Of a DNA stretch of 37,105 bases, positions 1 to 7,213 are shown piece after piece; the first letter of the stretch is position 1; each line of letters starts with the position of its first letter. This DNA comes from RGIG5327 sp045612485 (lineage in GTDB: Bacteria; Verrucomicrobiota; Lentisphaeria; Victivallales; UBA1829): assembly GCA_045612485.1 (NCBI GenBank), contig JAZKZE010000009.1:1-37105 (forward strand). The letters run 5' to 3'. The notes under the pieces are model-generated. The model saw only the letters and a list, made by a program, of their open reading frames with translations. It had not been told where the DNA came from and searched no databases. A program made the position numbers and the translations under genes.

Positions 1-1824
1 CCGCTGTTCCAGATCCGTTCTTGCATTTTCAAGCAAACGCTGGTTTTCACGCAATGCACCGCATTCTTTTTCAAAATAATCCCGGTTTTCACGCAACGCA
101 CCGCATTCTTTTTCAAAGAAATCCCGGTTCTCACGCAACGCAATACATTCTTTTTCAAACACACCAAGATTTTCACGCAACGCAATACATTCTTTTTCAA
201 AGTAGTCCCGGTTTTCACGCAACGCACTGCATTCTTTTTCAAACACACCGAGATTCTCTCTCAACGCGGTACACTCTTTTTCCAATGCACTCCGGCTGGT
301 TCTCAATGCACTACATTCTTTTTCAAAGAAATCCCGGTTCTCACGCAACGCAGCACATTCTTTTTCCAATGCACTCCGGCTGGTTCTCAATGCACTACAT
401 TCTTTTTCAAAGTAATCCCGGTTTTCACGCAATGCACCACATTCTTTTTCAAAGACATCAAGATTCTCTCTCAATGCAATACACTCTTTTTCAAAGCTAT
501 CCCGGTTTTCACGCAATGCCGTACACTCTTTTTCCAACACAGACTGATTTTCACGCAATGCCGTACACTCACCGGAAAGGATCTCCCGGATCTTTTTCAA
601 CTCCTGATTCTCTGCGCAGGAACTTTCATACTGCTGCTGCAAAAGAGCAATGTTTCCATTAAGAAGTGAAATCCTTTCAGAAATGATTTTGAAAAGATCA
701 ATTTTCTCCGAAGAAAAACCAAGTATGAGAACAGCCGTTTTCCCCGTCAACTTCCCGTTAAAAGAAAAATGCAACTGTGGATCGTTGGTATAAGGAATGA
801 TCTCAAGAACATTTTTTCCTTCTGCCGTACATGATTTTGCAAAAACATCCAGAAAAGTAAAATGATCCTCTTTAAGCAGATCAAATGTATTTCCGTTTTC
901 GTCAACAATACTTAATTGAGTTATGGTATATTTCCAATTCAGCTGCCCCAGATCCAAGCGGTAAAAAGATCCATTTCCGGGAACAAGCCCCATTTCCAGA
1001 ACGGACTCGCCACACTGGGCACCAACCAGGATACGAACGGACTTGAACTCATGAGAGAATTTTCCTTTTTCAGGAGAAACAAACAATTCCACATACTCGT
1101 GCCGTGTTCTCTCTATCGGCATATTTTCCGGCAGCCGCCAGGCAACATTACTGATGAATTTCACAACACTTTCATCTCCGGAAAACAATGTACGCAACAG
1201 GGAAGACTCCAAAGCCGGACCGTTGGGTTTCCGCCAGATCCCAAGCCCGCTGGAATGAGTAAAGGCAAAAGATTCTTCTGTACATTTTCTGATTTCATCC
1301 CAGAAACGCCAGACACCGAATCCTTCCTGATGTTCAGCCACGTCATGAAAAAGAACGATCCCACCCGGACGCACTTTACCGATCCAGGTTTCAAAATCGT
1401 GCTTTACTGCTTCATAAGAATGAAATCCGTCGATGTGCAGCAAATCAATACTTTCATCCTCGAATTCTCCGGTAAAATCGTCAAACATCCCTCTCAGCAA
1501 AGTCGAAAAAGATGCATAGTTTGCCTGATTATGTTCAGATACAAAGCGATAAACATCTTCCCCGTAAATGCCTGCCTGAACTTCCCCGGCCCAACTGTCA
1601 ACCGCATAGCAGCGGGTATCCAGACCATTTTCGGCTACAGACTGACAAAAAGAAAAATAAGAATTTCCGAAATGAGTTCCCAATTCCACGAAAGTCCGGG
1701 GCCGAAACTCTTTCATCAAAATACCGGCAAAAATCAAATGCCCTGTCCAACTTTGAGTTTCAGTATTGCAATACAAGGGATAAAATTCATTTACTCCGCA
1801 GGGCTTTTTAATTCCAGTATCCAT
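1..1824 (-). CDS. SAM-dependent methyltransferase with long C-terminal coiled coil (WbdD-like chain terminator candidate), 3' end outside window
   Basis: The frame is open from an ATG at 1824 (preceded by GGAGTAGGAAG) to the window edge, giving 608 visible residues. Residues 1-235 look like a class I methyltransferase of the Methyltransf_24 kind: the SAM-binding motif VELGTHFGNS lies at 46-55 and the typical LLHIDGFHSYEAV at 128-140. Residues about 240-385 form a beta-rich, linker-like region that I do not recognise. From about 389 the protein is heptad-like, and 421-588 are twelve near-identical 14-residue repeats (consensus ALRENRDYFEKEC plus one variable residue). It starts 25 bp after wzt and shares its operon. 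In E. coli O9a, WbdD caps the O-polysaccharide by methylation/phosphorylation and its coiled coil sets chain length; order and context here suggest a similar role. That role is inferred: no kinase domain is seen, and a glycosyltransferase could follow beyond the edge. Confidence 0.8.
   Translation of the reverse strand, partial: MDTGIKKPCGVNEFYPLYCNTETQSWTGHLIFAGILMKEFRPRTFVELGTHFGNSYFSFCQSVAENGLDTRCYAVDSWAGEVQAGIYGEDVYRFVSEHNQANYASFSTLLRGMFDDFTGEFEDESIDLLHIDGFHSYEAVKHDFETWIGKVRPGGIVLFHDVAEHQEGFGVWRFWDEIRKCTEESFAFTHSSGLGIWRKPNGPALESSLLRTLFSGDESVVKFISNVAWRLPENMPIERTRHEYVELFVSPEKGKFSHEFKSVRILVGAQCGESVLEMGLVPGNGSFYRLDLGQLNWKYTITQLSIVDENGNTFDLLKEDHFTFLDVFAKSCTAEGKNVLEIIPYTNDPQLHFSFNGKLTGKTAVLILGFSSEKIDLFKIISERISLLNGNIALLQQQYESSCAENQELKKIREILSGECTALRENQSVLEKECTALRENRDSFEKECIALRENLDVFEKECGALRENRDYFEKECSALRTSRSALEKECAALRENRDFFEKECSALRTSRSALEKECTALRENLGVFEKECSALRENRDYFEKECIALRENLGVFEKECIALRENRDFFEKECGALRENRDYFEKECGALRENQRLLENARTDLEQR
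61..564 (-). repeat. Twelve 42-bp in-frame tandem repeats encoding a two-heptad coiled-coil unit
   Basis: Twelve units of exactly 42 bp fill this interval without any indel, and a thirteenth degenerates after GALRENQ. Each encodes xALRENRDYFEKEC or a close variant. Fourteen residues are two heptads; Leu2 and Phe/Leu9 fit d positions, while residue 6 (Arg/Leu/Gln) and Cys13 fit a positions, so a cysteine recurs in the core every 14 residues. Units differ by few bases. The ALRTSRSALEKEC variant occurs twice, 84 bp apart, within nearly identical flanks, which points to recent duplication of a two-unit block. Confidence 0.95.
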
Positions 1825-1849
1825 CTTCCTACTCCGTTTCCAGCAGATG

Positions 1850-3202
1850 TTATGCCTGAAGTTTCTTCAGAGTGATGCTTTTATGCGGTACGCCGACAAG
1901 TCCGCAGCAGCAGCTGTCTGACTGGGATTTGAATACAACCGCTTCGTATATCCATTGATGCTGAACGTGCCGCATCTGCGTCCCGCTTGCTGCGGAAACA
2001 AGAATGGAATAATCACCATTACGCATAATGGGCATTCTGAATTCAAAAACCGCACTGTAATATTCTCCGGCATCAACAGAAATAGGAGATGTCTGCAATG
2101 TGCTTATACAGGTATTCTCCCCAAAAAGCTCCTGCCCGAGATGATCCCGCACATAATACCCGACGATAGGACAGAATATGTCTCTATTGGCACGGCATTT
2201 GATTTCAAGCCGCACGATCTCCCCGCCAACACACCAGGCAAGGGGTTCCCCTTTTTCATTCTGCAAAGTGACAGAAACGATCTCAGCCCCGCCGTCACCA
2301 AAATGCTCGGCATTGGGATCAAATTTCATGATCTCAATATCATTACGCAAATTGCTTGCATTGATAAAATCCTGCCGTGAATCCCGGAAAAATTCTTCCT
2401 CTTTCACTTCTTCCGCCGCAGGAACTTCAGAAGGCGGAGCTTCAGAACCGGTAATATTCTGCTGGCTGGAATAAAGAAGACTCAGATAATGGTCCGTAAC
2501 AGCACTGGATTCCCCCTGATTGAGAACGATACCGTGATCAAGAAGAACAGCCCGGTCACAGAGATTGACCACAGAACCGGTATCGTGACTGACAAACAGA
2601 ATGGTATGTTCCTCCTTGAATTTACGGATGAAACGCATACATTTCTGCTGGAAAAATACGTCACCGACGGCAAGGGCTTCGTCAATAATAAGGATATCCG
2701 CATCCACATGGGCAACAACAGCAAAAGCAAGACGCAGAGTCATACCGGAAGAATAGGTTTTCAGCGGCTGATCAATAAACTCACCGATCTCGGCAAAATC
2801 AAGAATACTCTGGAATCTGGCATCAGTTTCCGCTTTACTCAATCCGAAAATGGAAGCATTGATATAAACATTTTCCCTTCCGGTAAATTCCATATTGAAC
2901 CCGCTGCCCAGTTCCAGAAGTGCCGCAACCCTTCCGTGAACAGTAACACTGCCCAATGTTGGCTGAAGAGTCCCGGTAATGATCTGAAGAAGTGTACTTT
3001 TACCGGCACCGTTTCTGCCGACGATCCCCACACACTCCCCTCTGCGGACGCAGAAGTTAATGTTGTTCAAAGCCCAGTATTCTTTATAGAATTTTTTATG
3101 ACCGGCACACAAAGTCTGATACAGTCTGTGTATCGGTTTATCATACATTTCAAAACATTTTGAAACACCATTTACGCTGAGGATCACATCATCAGAGGAC
3201 AT
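1850..3202 (-). CDS. wzt: O-polysaccharide ABC exporter, ATP-binding subunit with C-terminal glycan-binding domain
   Basis: This 450-residue ATPase powers export of a finished, undecaprenyl-linked polysaccharide across the inner membrane together with Wzm. Visible motifs are Walker A GRNGAGKST at 62-70, a Wzt/TagH-type signature YSSGMTLRLAF at 150-160, Walker B ILIIDEAL at 170-177 and the switch His in SHD at about 206. After an acidic linker (about 245-290), the last ~150 residues match the beta-sandwich Wzt C-terminal domain, which in known O-antigen systems recognises the modified non-reducing end of the chain. I chose the ATG at 3202, which overlaps the wzm stop by 11 bp; an in-frame start at 3238 would overlap wzm more and lacks conserved sequence. 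The C-terminal domain fits with the terminal-modifying methyltransferase encoded directly downstream. Confidence 0.93.
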   Translation of the reverse strand: MSSDDVILSVNGVSKCFEMYDKPIHRLYQTLCAGHKKFYKEYWALNNINFCVRRGECVGIVGRNGAGKSTLLQIITGTLQPTLGSVTVHGRVAALLELGSGFNMEFTGRENVYINASIFGLSKAETDARFQSILDFAEIGEFIDQPLKTYSSGMTLRLAFAVVAHVDADILIIDEALAVGDVFFQQKCMRFIRKFKEEHTILFVSHDTGSVVNLCDRAVLLDHGIVLNQGESSAVTDHYLSLLYSSQQNITGSEAPPSEVPAAEEVKEEEFFRDSRQDFINASNLRNDIEIMKFDPNAEHFGDGGAEIVSVTLQNEKGEPLAWCVGGEIVRLEIKCRANRDIFCPIVGYYVRDHLGQELFGENTCISTLQTSPISVDAGEYYSAVFEFRMPIMRNGDYSILVSAASGTQMRHVQHQWIYEAVVFKSQSDSCCCGLVGVPHKSITLKKLQA

Positions 3203-4016
3203 CGGCAAACCCTTTCTTTGTCTTATAGAACCATGCAAACCCCAGTTGTAAAGTCAACAGGGATACAAGAAACGCTATTCCGAGGAATTCCCAGGAAGGA
3301 AGACGACCGTACAGAAATACATTTCTGGCTTCTTCGATCATCAAAGTAAGAGGATTGACCTGAAGCGGCCAGCGGTACTCTTCCGGAACGGCCTTGATGG
3401 GATAAAAAATAGGAGTCATAAAAAACAGGATCTGCAATATGACCTGAACCACATAGGAAGTATCCCGTACGAATACTCCGAAAGAGGCTACAAAATAGGA
3501 AACCCCCAGGGAAAACAGAAAAAGCGGGATCAGAACAAGGGGCAGGAGCAGCATCGTCCAGCTTATTGTGCCGTAAATAAAGATCGTCCCGAGAAAGAGC
3601 AGTACAAACCATACCGTTCCCAGAATAAAGGAGGATAATGTTTGAGCCAGCGGCAGGATCTCCAACGGGAAAATCACCTTTTTCACAAAGTTGGGATTGG
3701 AGGTGATAATAGCGCAATTTCCGCTGACACATTCTGCAAAAATAGTATACAGAGCCATCCCGCAGAACATAACAATAGCGAAAGTACCTCTGCCGCCGCC
3801 AAGATCCCCCCAGCGCGCTTTGAAAACGATGCTGAAAACAAAGGTATATACACACAGCATCATAAGGGGCTGAACAAAACACCAGATCAATCCCAGCCAG
3901 GAACCGCGGTAACGGCTGGAAATATTGCGGATACTCAACTGCCACAGCAGGGAAATATTATTTCTGATGATGCGCGGCAACAGTGTTACATCAAATATGA
4001 ACAAAAGTTTTTTCAA
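3192..4016 (-). CDS. wzm: O-polysaccharide ABC exporter, permease subunit (ABC-2 type)
   Basis: A 274-residue, very hydrophobic protein with about six membrane segments and the N-terminal cytoplasmic stretch RNISSRYRGSWLGLIW, typical of the Wzm/TagG/RfbA ABC-2 permeases. It forms the membrane channel for Wzt. The start is a TTG at 4016, seven bases after a strong AGGAAGG; no better ATG exists upstream. It is the first gene of the operon wzm-wzt-methyltransferase and follows a clear promoter at 4062-4090. Which polymer is exported (O-antigen, capsule or teichoic-like glycan) cannot be read from this gene. Confidence 0.93.
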   Translation of the reverse strand: MKKLLFIFDVTLLPRIIRNNISLLWQLSIRNISSRYRGSWLGLIWCFVQPLMMLCVYTFVFSIVFKARWGDLGGGRGTFAIVMFCGMALYTIFAECVSGNCAIITSNPNFVKKVIFPLEILPLAQTLSSFILGTVWFVLLFLGTIFIYGTISWTMLLLPLVLIPLFLFSLGVSYFVASFGVFVRDTSYVVQVILQILFFMTPIFYPIKAVPEEYRWPLQVNPLTLMIEEARNVFLYGRLPSWEFLGIAFLVSLLTLQLGFAWFYKTKKGFADVL

Positions 4017-4061
4017 TTTATACCTTCCTGTCTTTTATCTGCAGTCCACTATATTATAGAT

Positions 4062-4090
4062 AATATATCATGCCGCAGCCCTTTTTTCAA
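4062..4090 (-). promoter_or_regulatory. Sigma-70-type promoter of the wzm-wzt operon
   Basis: On the minus strand TTGAAA (4090-4085), a 17-bp spacer and TATATT (4067-4062) match the form seen repeatedly in this window. It lies about 45 bp upstream of the wzm start. Confidence 0.65.
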
Positions 4091-4205
4091 GTATATCAAC
4101 CAGCTAAGTCTGTACCATTTCATAGTTATCCCATATATTTTATAATATATTCCGCAAAACGATCAGGAAACTCTGTTTGAAACCGAAAATAAAAGCATAC
4201 AATAA

Positions 4206-4441
4206 GTCCCGCAGGGACGGTAGAGTCCAGCCCGGGGTTTCAACCCCGGGAAATATGTCCCCCCCCATGAATAAAGTCCCGTAGAGACGCAGGAAAATAC
4301 CGTTAAGAATTGGTGAAAATATGTGTAATTAGAGATTGGTTCTTATTTATTTTACAACAAAACTGCTTCAACATTTTTTCCCTGCGCCCCGATGGGGCTT
4401 GAATCTCTGTTTACAATTTTTCCCGGGGTTAAAACCCCGGG
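4206..4441. repeat. Palindromic GC-rich REP-like repeats
   Basis: Short perfect or near-perfect palindromes sit in AT-rich non-coding DNA: GTCCCGCAGGGAC at 4206-4218, CCCGGGGTTTCAACCCCGGG at 4231-4250, a variant GTCCCGTAGAGAC near 4276, and CCCGGGGTTAAAACCCCGGG at 4422-4441. The pairing of a GTCCC..GGGAC and a CCCCGGG palindrome recurs in the tandem array that follows, so these look like parts of one dispersed REP-like family. No coding frame is convincing here. Confidence 0.75.
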
Positions 4442-4452
4442 CTTTGTTCTGT

Positions 4453-4670
4453 CGTCCCTCCGGGACTTGATTTGTGACAGGAACATATATTTCTTGTAGT
4501 CCGGGCTGGGTTCTATCGTCCCTCCGGGACTTGATTTGTGACAGGAACATATATTTCTTGTAGCCCGGGCTGGGTTCTATCGTCCCTCCGGGACTTGATT
4601 TGTGACAGGAGCATATATTTCTTGTACCCCGGATCTGGGTTCCTGTGCCCCGGTGGGGCTTTTTTATTCT
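4453..4670. repeat. 64-bp tandem repeat, three copies plus a degenerate fourth
   Basis: The sequence CGTCCCTCCGGGACTTGATT begins at 4453, 4517 and 4581, giving an exact 64-bp period. Each unit contains the palindrome GTCCCtCCGGGAC, then TTGTGACAGG, an AT-rich stretch and a CCCGGGCTGGG box. The copies differ by only a few bases. A decayed copy (CCCCGGATCTGGG then GCCCCGGTGGGGC) follows to about 4670. The spacing is too short and the intervening sequence too conserved for a CRISPR array. Confidence 0.9.
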
Positions 4671-4700
4671 CCTCTATGATATTTCACTCATACTGTCTGG

Positions 4701-4812
4701 AAAATCTGACAAAATCACTTTTTCAAAATCCAATTTTCTCCCGCTCAAATATGGCGAAAATACCTGTTTTTTGAGAAATTATGGGATAGCTGTGAATTTT
4801 TTTCAAAAAAAA
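4701..4812 (+). repeat. Dispersed ~110-bp element, copy A (upstream of tRNA-Val)
   Basis: This stretch is closely similar to 20265-20375. Shared blocks are AAAATCTGACAAAATCACTT, CAATTTTCTCCCG, the GTTTTTTGA block and TTATGGGATAGCTGTG (4779-4794), followed by a T-run. It ends about 12 bp before the tRNA-Val promoter and has no coding potential. Confidence 0.85.
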
Positions 4813-4824
4813 TGAAAAAGTGGT

Positions 4825-4852
4825 TTGAAAAACAGAAAAAAAGGTGTATATT
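4825..4852 (+). promoter_or_regulatory. Promoter of tRNA-Val
   Basis: TTGAAA (4825-4830), a 16-bp spacer and TATATT (4847-4852) lie just upstream of the tRNA. The -10 context GTGTATATTAGTTA is nearly identical to that of the ABC importer promoter at 30739. Confidence 0.65.
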
Positions 4853-4878
4853 AGTTAAATCACGAAAAAAAAGTGAAT

Positions 4879-4955
4879 GGGTGTATAGCTCAGTTGGTTA
4901 GAGCGTCACGTTGACATCGTGAAGGTCACTGGTTCGAATCCAGTTATACCCACCA
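4879..4955 (+). tRNA. tRNA-Val (anticodon GAC), CCA encoded
   Basis: A full cloverleaf can be drawn. The acceptor stem pairs GGGTGTA with TATACCC, the D-loop region is TAGCTCAGTTGGTTAGAGC, the anticodon stem TCACG/CGTGA encloses the loop TTGACAT with anticodon GAC, and the T-arm carries GGTTCGAATCC. A discriminator A and encoded CCA end at 4955. No integrase or att-like duplication is visible nearby. Confidence 0.97.
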
Positions 4956-4969
4956 TTATTGTTATTCCG

Positions 4970-5010
4970 AACCGTTGGAACCGTAAGGTTTTGACGGTTT
5001 TTTCTTTTTT
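4970..5010 (+). terminator. Intrinsic terminator after tRNA-Val
   Basis: AACCGT..AACC pairs with GGTT..ACGGTT around a GTAA loop with a small internal loop, and is followed by a T-rich run. Confidence 0.7.
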
Positions 5011-5113
5011 CTGCATGAATTTTCTTTCAAATGCCGGGAATTGCTCCTGAATACTCAAAACGGGAAAAGAAGATCCCTTTTACAAAATATCCGTAAAAAT
5101 CGCTCTTTTTTGA

Positions 5114-5142
5114 TTGACATTTATGGAAAAAGTTATTATATT
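5114..5142 (+). promoter_or_regulatory. Promoter of the ROK-SDR-transketolase operon
   Basis: A consensus TTGACA (5114-5119) lies 17 bp before TATATT (5137-5142), about 40 bp upstream of the ROK gene. Confidence 0.75.
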
Positions 5143-5153
5143 ATCAGTGATAA
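5141..5153. promoter_or_regulatory. Operator-like perfect palindrome on the -10 box
   Basis: TTATCAGTGATAA is a perfect 6+1+6 inverted repeat that overlaps the last bases of the -10 box and the start-site region. A repressor bound here would block the promoter. The first gene of the operon is a ROK-type regulator, so autoregulation is the simplest reading, but it is inferred. Confidence 0.6.
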
Positions 5154-5183
5154 TTAAGAAAAAACTTTTTCCCGGAGAGTGAA

Positions 5184-6320
5184 ATGGATGTAAAAAAGGC
5201 GATCCTTTATTACTTATATCTGAATAAGAGTGCAATCCGTCAGGAGATCATGAATTCCCTGCGGATGCGGCTCAATAATATTGTTGCCGCCTGCGATTCC
5301 CTGCTGGAAGAGGGAATGATCCGGAAAGAAGATCAGAGTAAACTGCGTTCTGTGCGTCTGGAACTTGTTCCGGAAAAATTTATGTGTATCGGTGCGGAAC
5401 ATCTGCCGGATTTCCTGGTGATGACGCTTATGGATGGAGCCGGAAAAGAGTTGGAAAGAAGACAGTGTATTCTGCCGGAAGCTCTGGGCGGAAAAGAGAG
5501 ATTGAATCTGATCCTTGAAAAACTTTCCGCCTTCAAAAATGAGCTTGTGGATGAAAATTCCGGAGCGCGCCTTGCTTCTCTTGGTCTGGCGGATGTGGGA
5601 ATATTTGATCCTGTCAGCGGAAAAAGTATCTATGCAGCCCATGTGAAAGACTGGGCAGGGCAGGAGATCAAAGCGGCATTGCAGAAACAATTTTCCTGTC
5701 ATGTGGAAGTGCTTTCCCGTTCTGATGCAGGCTGTTACATGGATATTTTCCACGGCGGGAAAAAACAGGTGGAAAATCTTATCTACATCATCGTCAAAGG
5801 GGGGATCGGGGCTACTCTTGTCCTTCACGGAAACTTTTTACGGGAATATCTGCCTTCCTCCGGGGAAATGCATATACGGGTAAAGGAAGAAGGCCCGCTT
5901 TGTTCCTGCGGGAAACGGGGGTGTCTGGAAAGTATCTCTTCTGCCGACGGTCTTCTGATGCGGTATATTTTTGAAGGAAATAAGAAGAATAAAAGCAGGA
6001 AAAATATTACCTTGCAGGAACTTGTCCAGCTGGCGGAAGAGGGGGAGGCTTTTTGTGTACGTCTTCTGGAAGAGGGAGGGACAGCGCTGGGCAGAGCCGC
6101 GGCGGATCTGGCAGGATTTACCGGAATAAACCGTATCGTCCTGCGCAGTGAAGTAAAGGATGAAAAAGATATTTTTACCGGGAATTTCCGCAATGCCCTG
6201 AAGGAAAATATGCTTTCCTCCCTTGCGGAAACACTGGATATTTCCTGCGGAAGTATCGGAAAATCCGATGCCCCTGCCGGAGCTGCGTTATACAGTTTGA
6301 ACAAATATTTTACGGAATAA
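5184..6320 (+). CDS. ROK family protein, probable transcriptional regulator
   Basis: A 378-residue ROK protein. Residues 1-60 resemble a reduced winged-helix DNA-binding region (IRQEIMNSLRMRLNNIVAACDSLLEEGMI). The rest is the ROK fold, with the zinc motif CSCGKRGCLE at 240-249. The kinase-type phosphate motif DxGGTK is not seen at the start of the ROK domain, and the usual GTGIGGG block reads KGGIGATL. A ligand-sensing repressor (like NagC, Mlc or XylR) is therefore more likely than a sugar kinase. The start ATG follows CCGGAGAG. It heads an operon with the SDR (21-bp gap) and two transketolase halves, and the palindrome at 5141-5153 is a plausible site for it. Its ligand cannot be told from sequence. 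Confidence 0.85.
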   Translation: MDVKKAILYYLYLNKSAIRQEIMNSLRMRLNNIVAACDSLLEEGMIRKEDQSKLRSVRLELVPEKFMCIGAEHLPDFLVMTLMDGAGKELERRQCILPEALGGKERLNLILEKLSAFKNELVDENSGARLASLGLADVGIFDPVSGKSIYAAHVKDWAGQEIKAALQKQFSCHVEVLSRSDAGCYMDIFHGGKKQVENLIYIIVKGGIGATLVLHGNFLREYLPSSGEMHIRVKEEGPLCSCGKRGCLESISSADGLLMRYIFEGNKKNKSRKNITLQELVQLAEEGEAFCVRLLEEGGTALGRAAADLAGFTGINRIVLRSEVKDEKDIFTGNFRNALKENMLSSLAETLDISCGSIGKSDAPAGAALYSLNKYFTE

Positions 6321-6341
6321 AACAGTAAAAAGGAGAAAAAA

Positions 6342-7142
6342 ATGAGATTGAAAGACAAAGTATGTGTGATCACCGGTGCCGGAAAAGGGATCGGTAGAAA
6401 AGGTGCGGAACTTTTTGCAAAGGAAGGCGCATTCGTTTACATTCTGGAATTTGATGATGTAAGCGGGCAGGATGCGGAAAATACCATCAGGGCAGCAGGC
6501 GGAAAGGCAAAGTTCCTGAAGTGCGATGTCTCTTCCTATGAATCTGTGAAGGCTGCATTTGACGTTATTGCAGAAGAAAATGACGGCATGATGGATGTGA
6601 TGTATAACAATGCCTCCGTCTATCTTGCCGGAAAAGACGGTATCCTTACCGAAATCGCCCCGGAAACATGGCAGAAAGTCCTTGGGATCAATCTCAACAG
6701 TATTTTCAACTGCTGTCACTTTGCCATTCCCATGATGCAGAAAAGAGGAAAAGGCGCAATCATCAATACTGCCTCCAGTGCCGGAGTCATCGGTATTCCC
6801 AAATGTGACGCCTATACTGCTACCAAAGGTGCTACCGTATCTTTGACCCGTTCCCTGGCTGTGGAATACGGCAAATACGGTATCCGTACCAACTGTATCG
6901 CTCCCGCCGCCATCGCCACCGATATGGTGAAACAATCCAATCCTGACGGTCCGGATTTCGATGCCTTTACCTTCATCAATCTGCGTACTCCTTTGCGCCG
7001 CTGGGGAACTCCGGAGGAAGTAGCCTCTCTTGCCCTCTTCCTTGCAAGCGACGATTCCACGTATGTCAATGGATCCATCATCACCGCTGACGGCGGGATC
7101 ACCATCTGCGGCGACCTTGCAAAACCGGTGGAAGGAAAATAA
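6342..7142 (+). CDS. Short-chain dehydrogenase/reductase (SDR), probably sugar or polyol specific
   Basis: A 266-residue classical SDR. The cofactor loop TGAGKGIG is at 11-18, NNAS near 89-92, the catalytic Ser near 145, and Tyr158 and Lys162 in YTATK. The ending with DGG and the family length match 3-oxoacyl-reductase/sugar-dehydrogenase types. NAD or NADP preference cannot be decided safely; an acidic residue (ILEFDD) after beta-2 favours NAD. Location between a ROK regulator and a split transketolase suggests it oxidises or reduces a sugar or polyol that then feeds the transketolase. Confidence 0.9.
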   Translation: MRLKDKVCVITGAGKGIGRKGAELFAKEGAFVYILEFDDVSGQDAENTIRAAGGKAKFLKCDVSSYESVKAAFDVIAEENDGMMDVMYNNASVYLAGKDGILTEIAPETWQKVLGINLNSIFNCCHFAIPMMQKRGKGAIINTASSAGVIGIPKCDAYTATKGATVSLTRSLAVEYGKYGIRTNCIAPAAIATDMVKQSNPDGPDFDAFTFINLRTPLRRWGTPEEVASLALFLASDDSTYVNGSIITADGGITICGDLAKPVEGK

Positions 7143-7213
7143 AGAGACTTGCTCTCTGTTTGTAAAAACTTTAAAATACATTTTATTCAACCGAATCAAA
7201 GAAAGGAAAACAA

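Noticed and set aside
61..564. CRISPR array from 42-bp repeats
   Set aside because: The units are contiguous, in frame and coding, with no spacers.
21..662. A 213-residue plus-strand ORF with repeats (ILFQ..PGFHATH)
   Set aside because: It is the antisense of the 42-bp coiled-coil repeat. The minus-strand frame is open for 608 codons with a methyltransferase domain and a ribosome site, and the plus frame lacks both.
916..1875. A 319-residue plus-strand ORF opposite the methyltransferase
   Set aside because: It overlaps the conserved SAM motifs and has no recognisable domain; it is a shadow of the minus-strand gene.
4453..4670. CRISPR array
   Set aside because: The 64-bp period is conserved across the whole unit, with no variable spacers, and no cas gene is present.
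4879..4955. tRNA-Val as an integration site of a mobile island
   Set aside because: No integrase, no duplicated tRNA 3' end and no island-like gene set are seen nearby.
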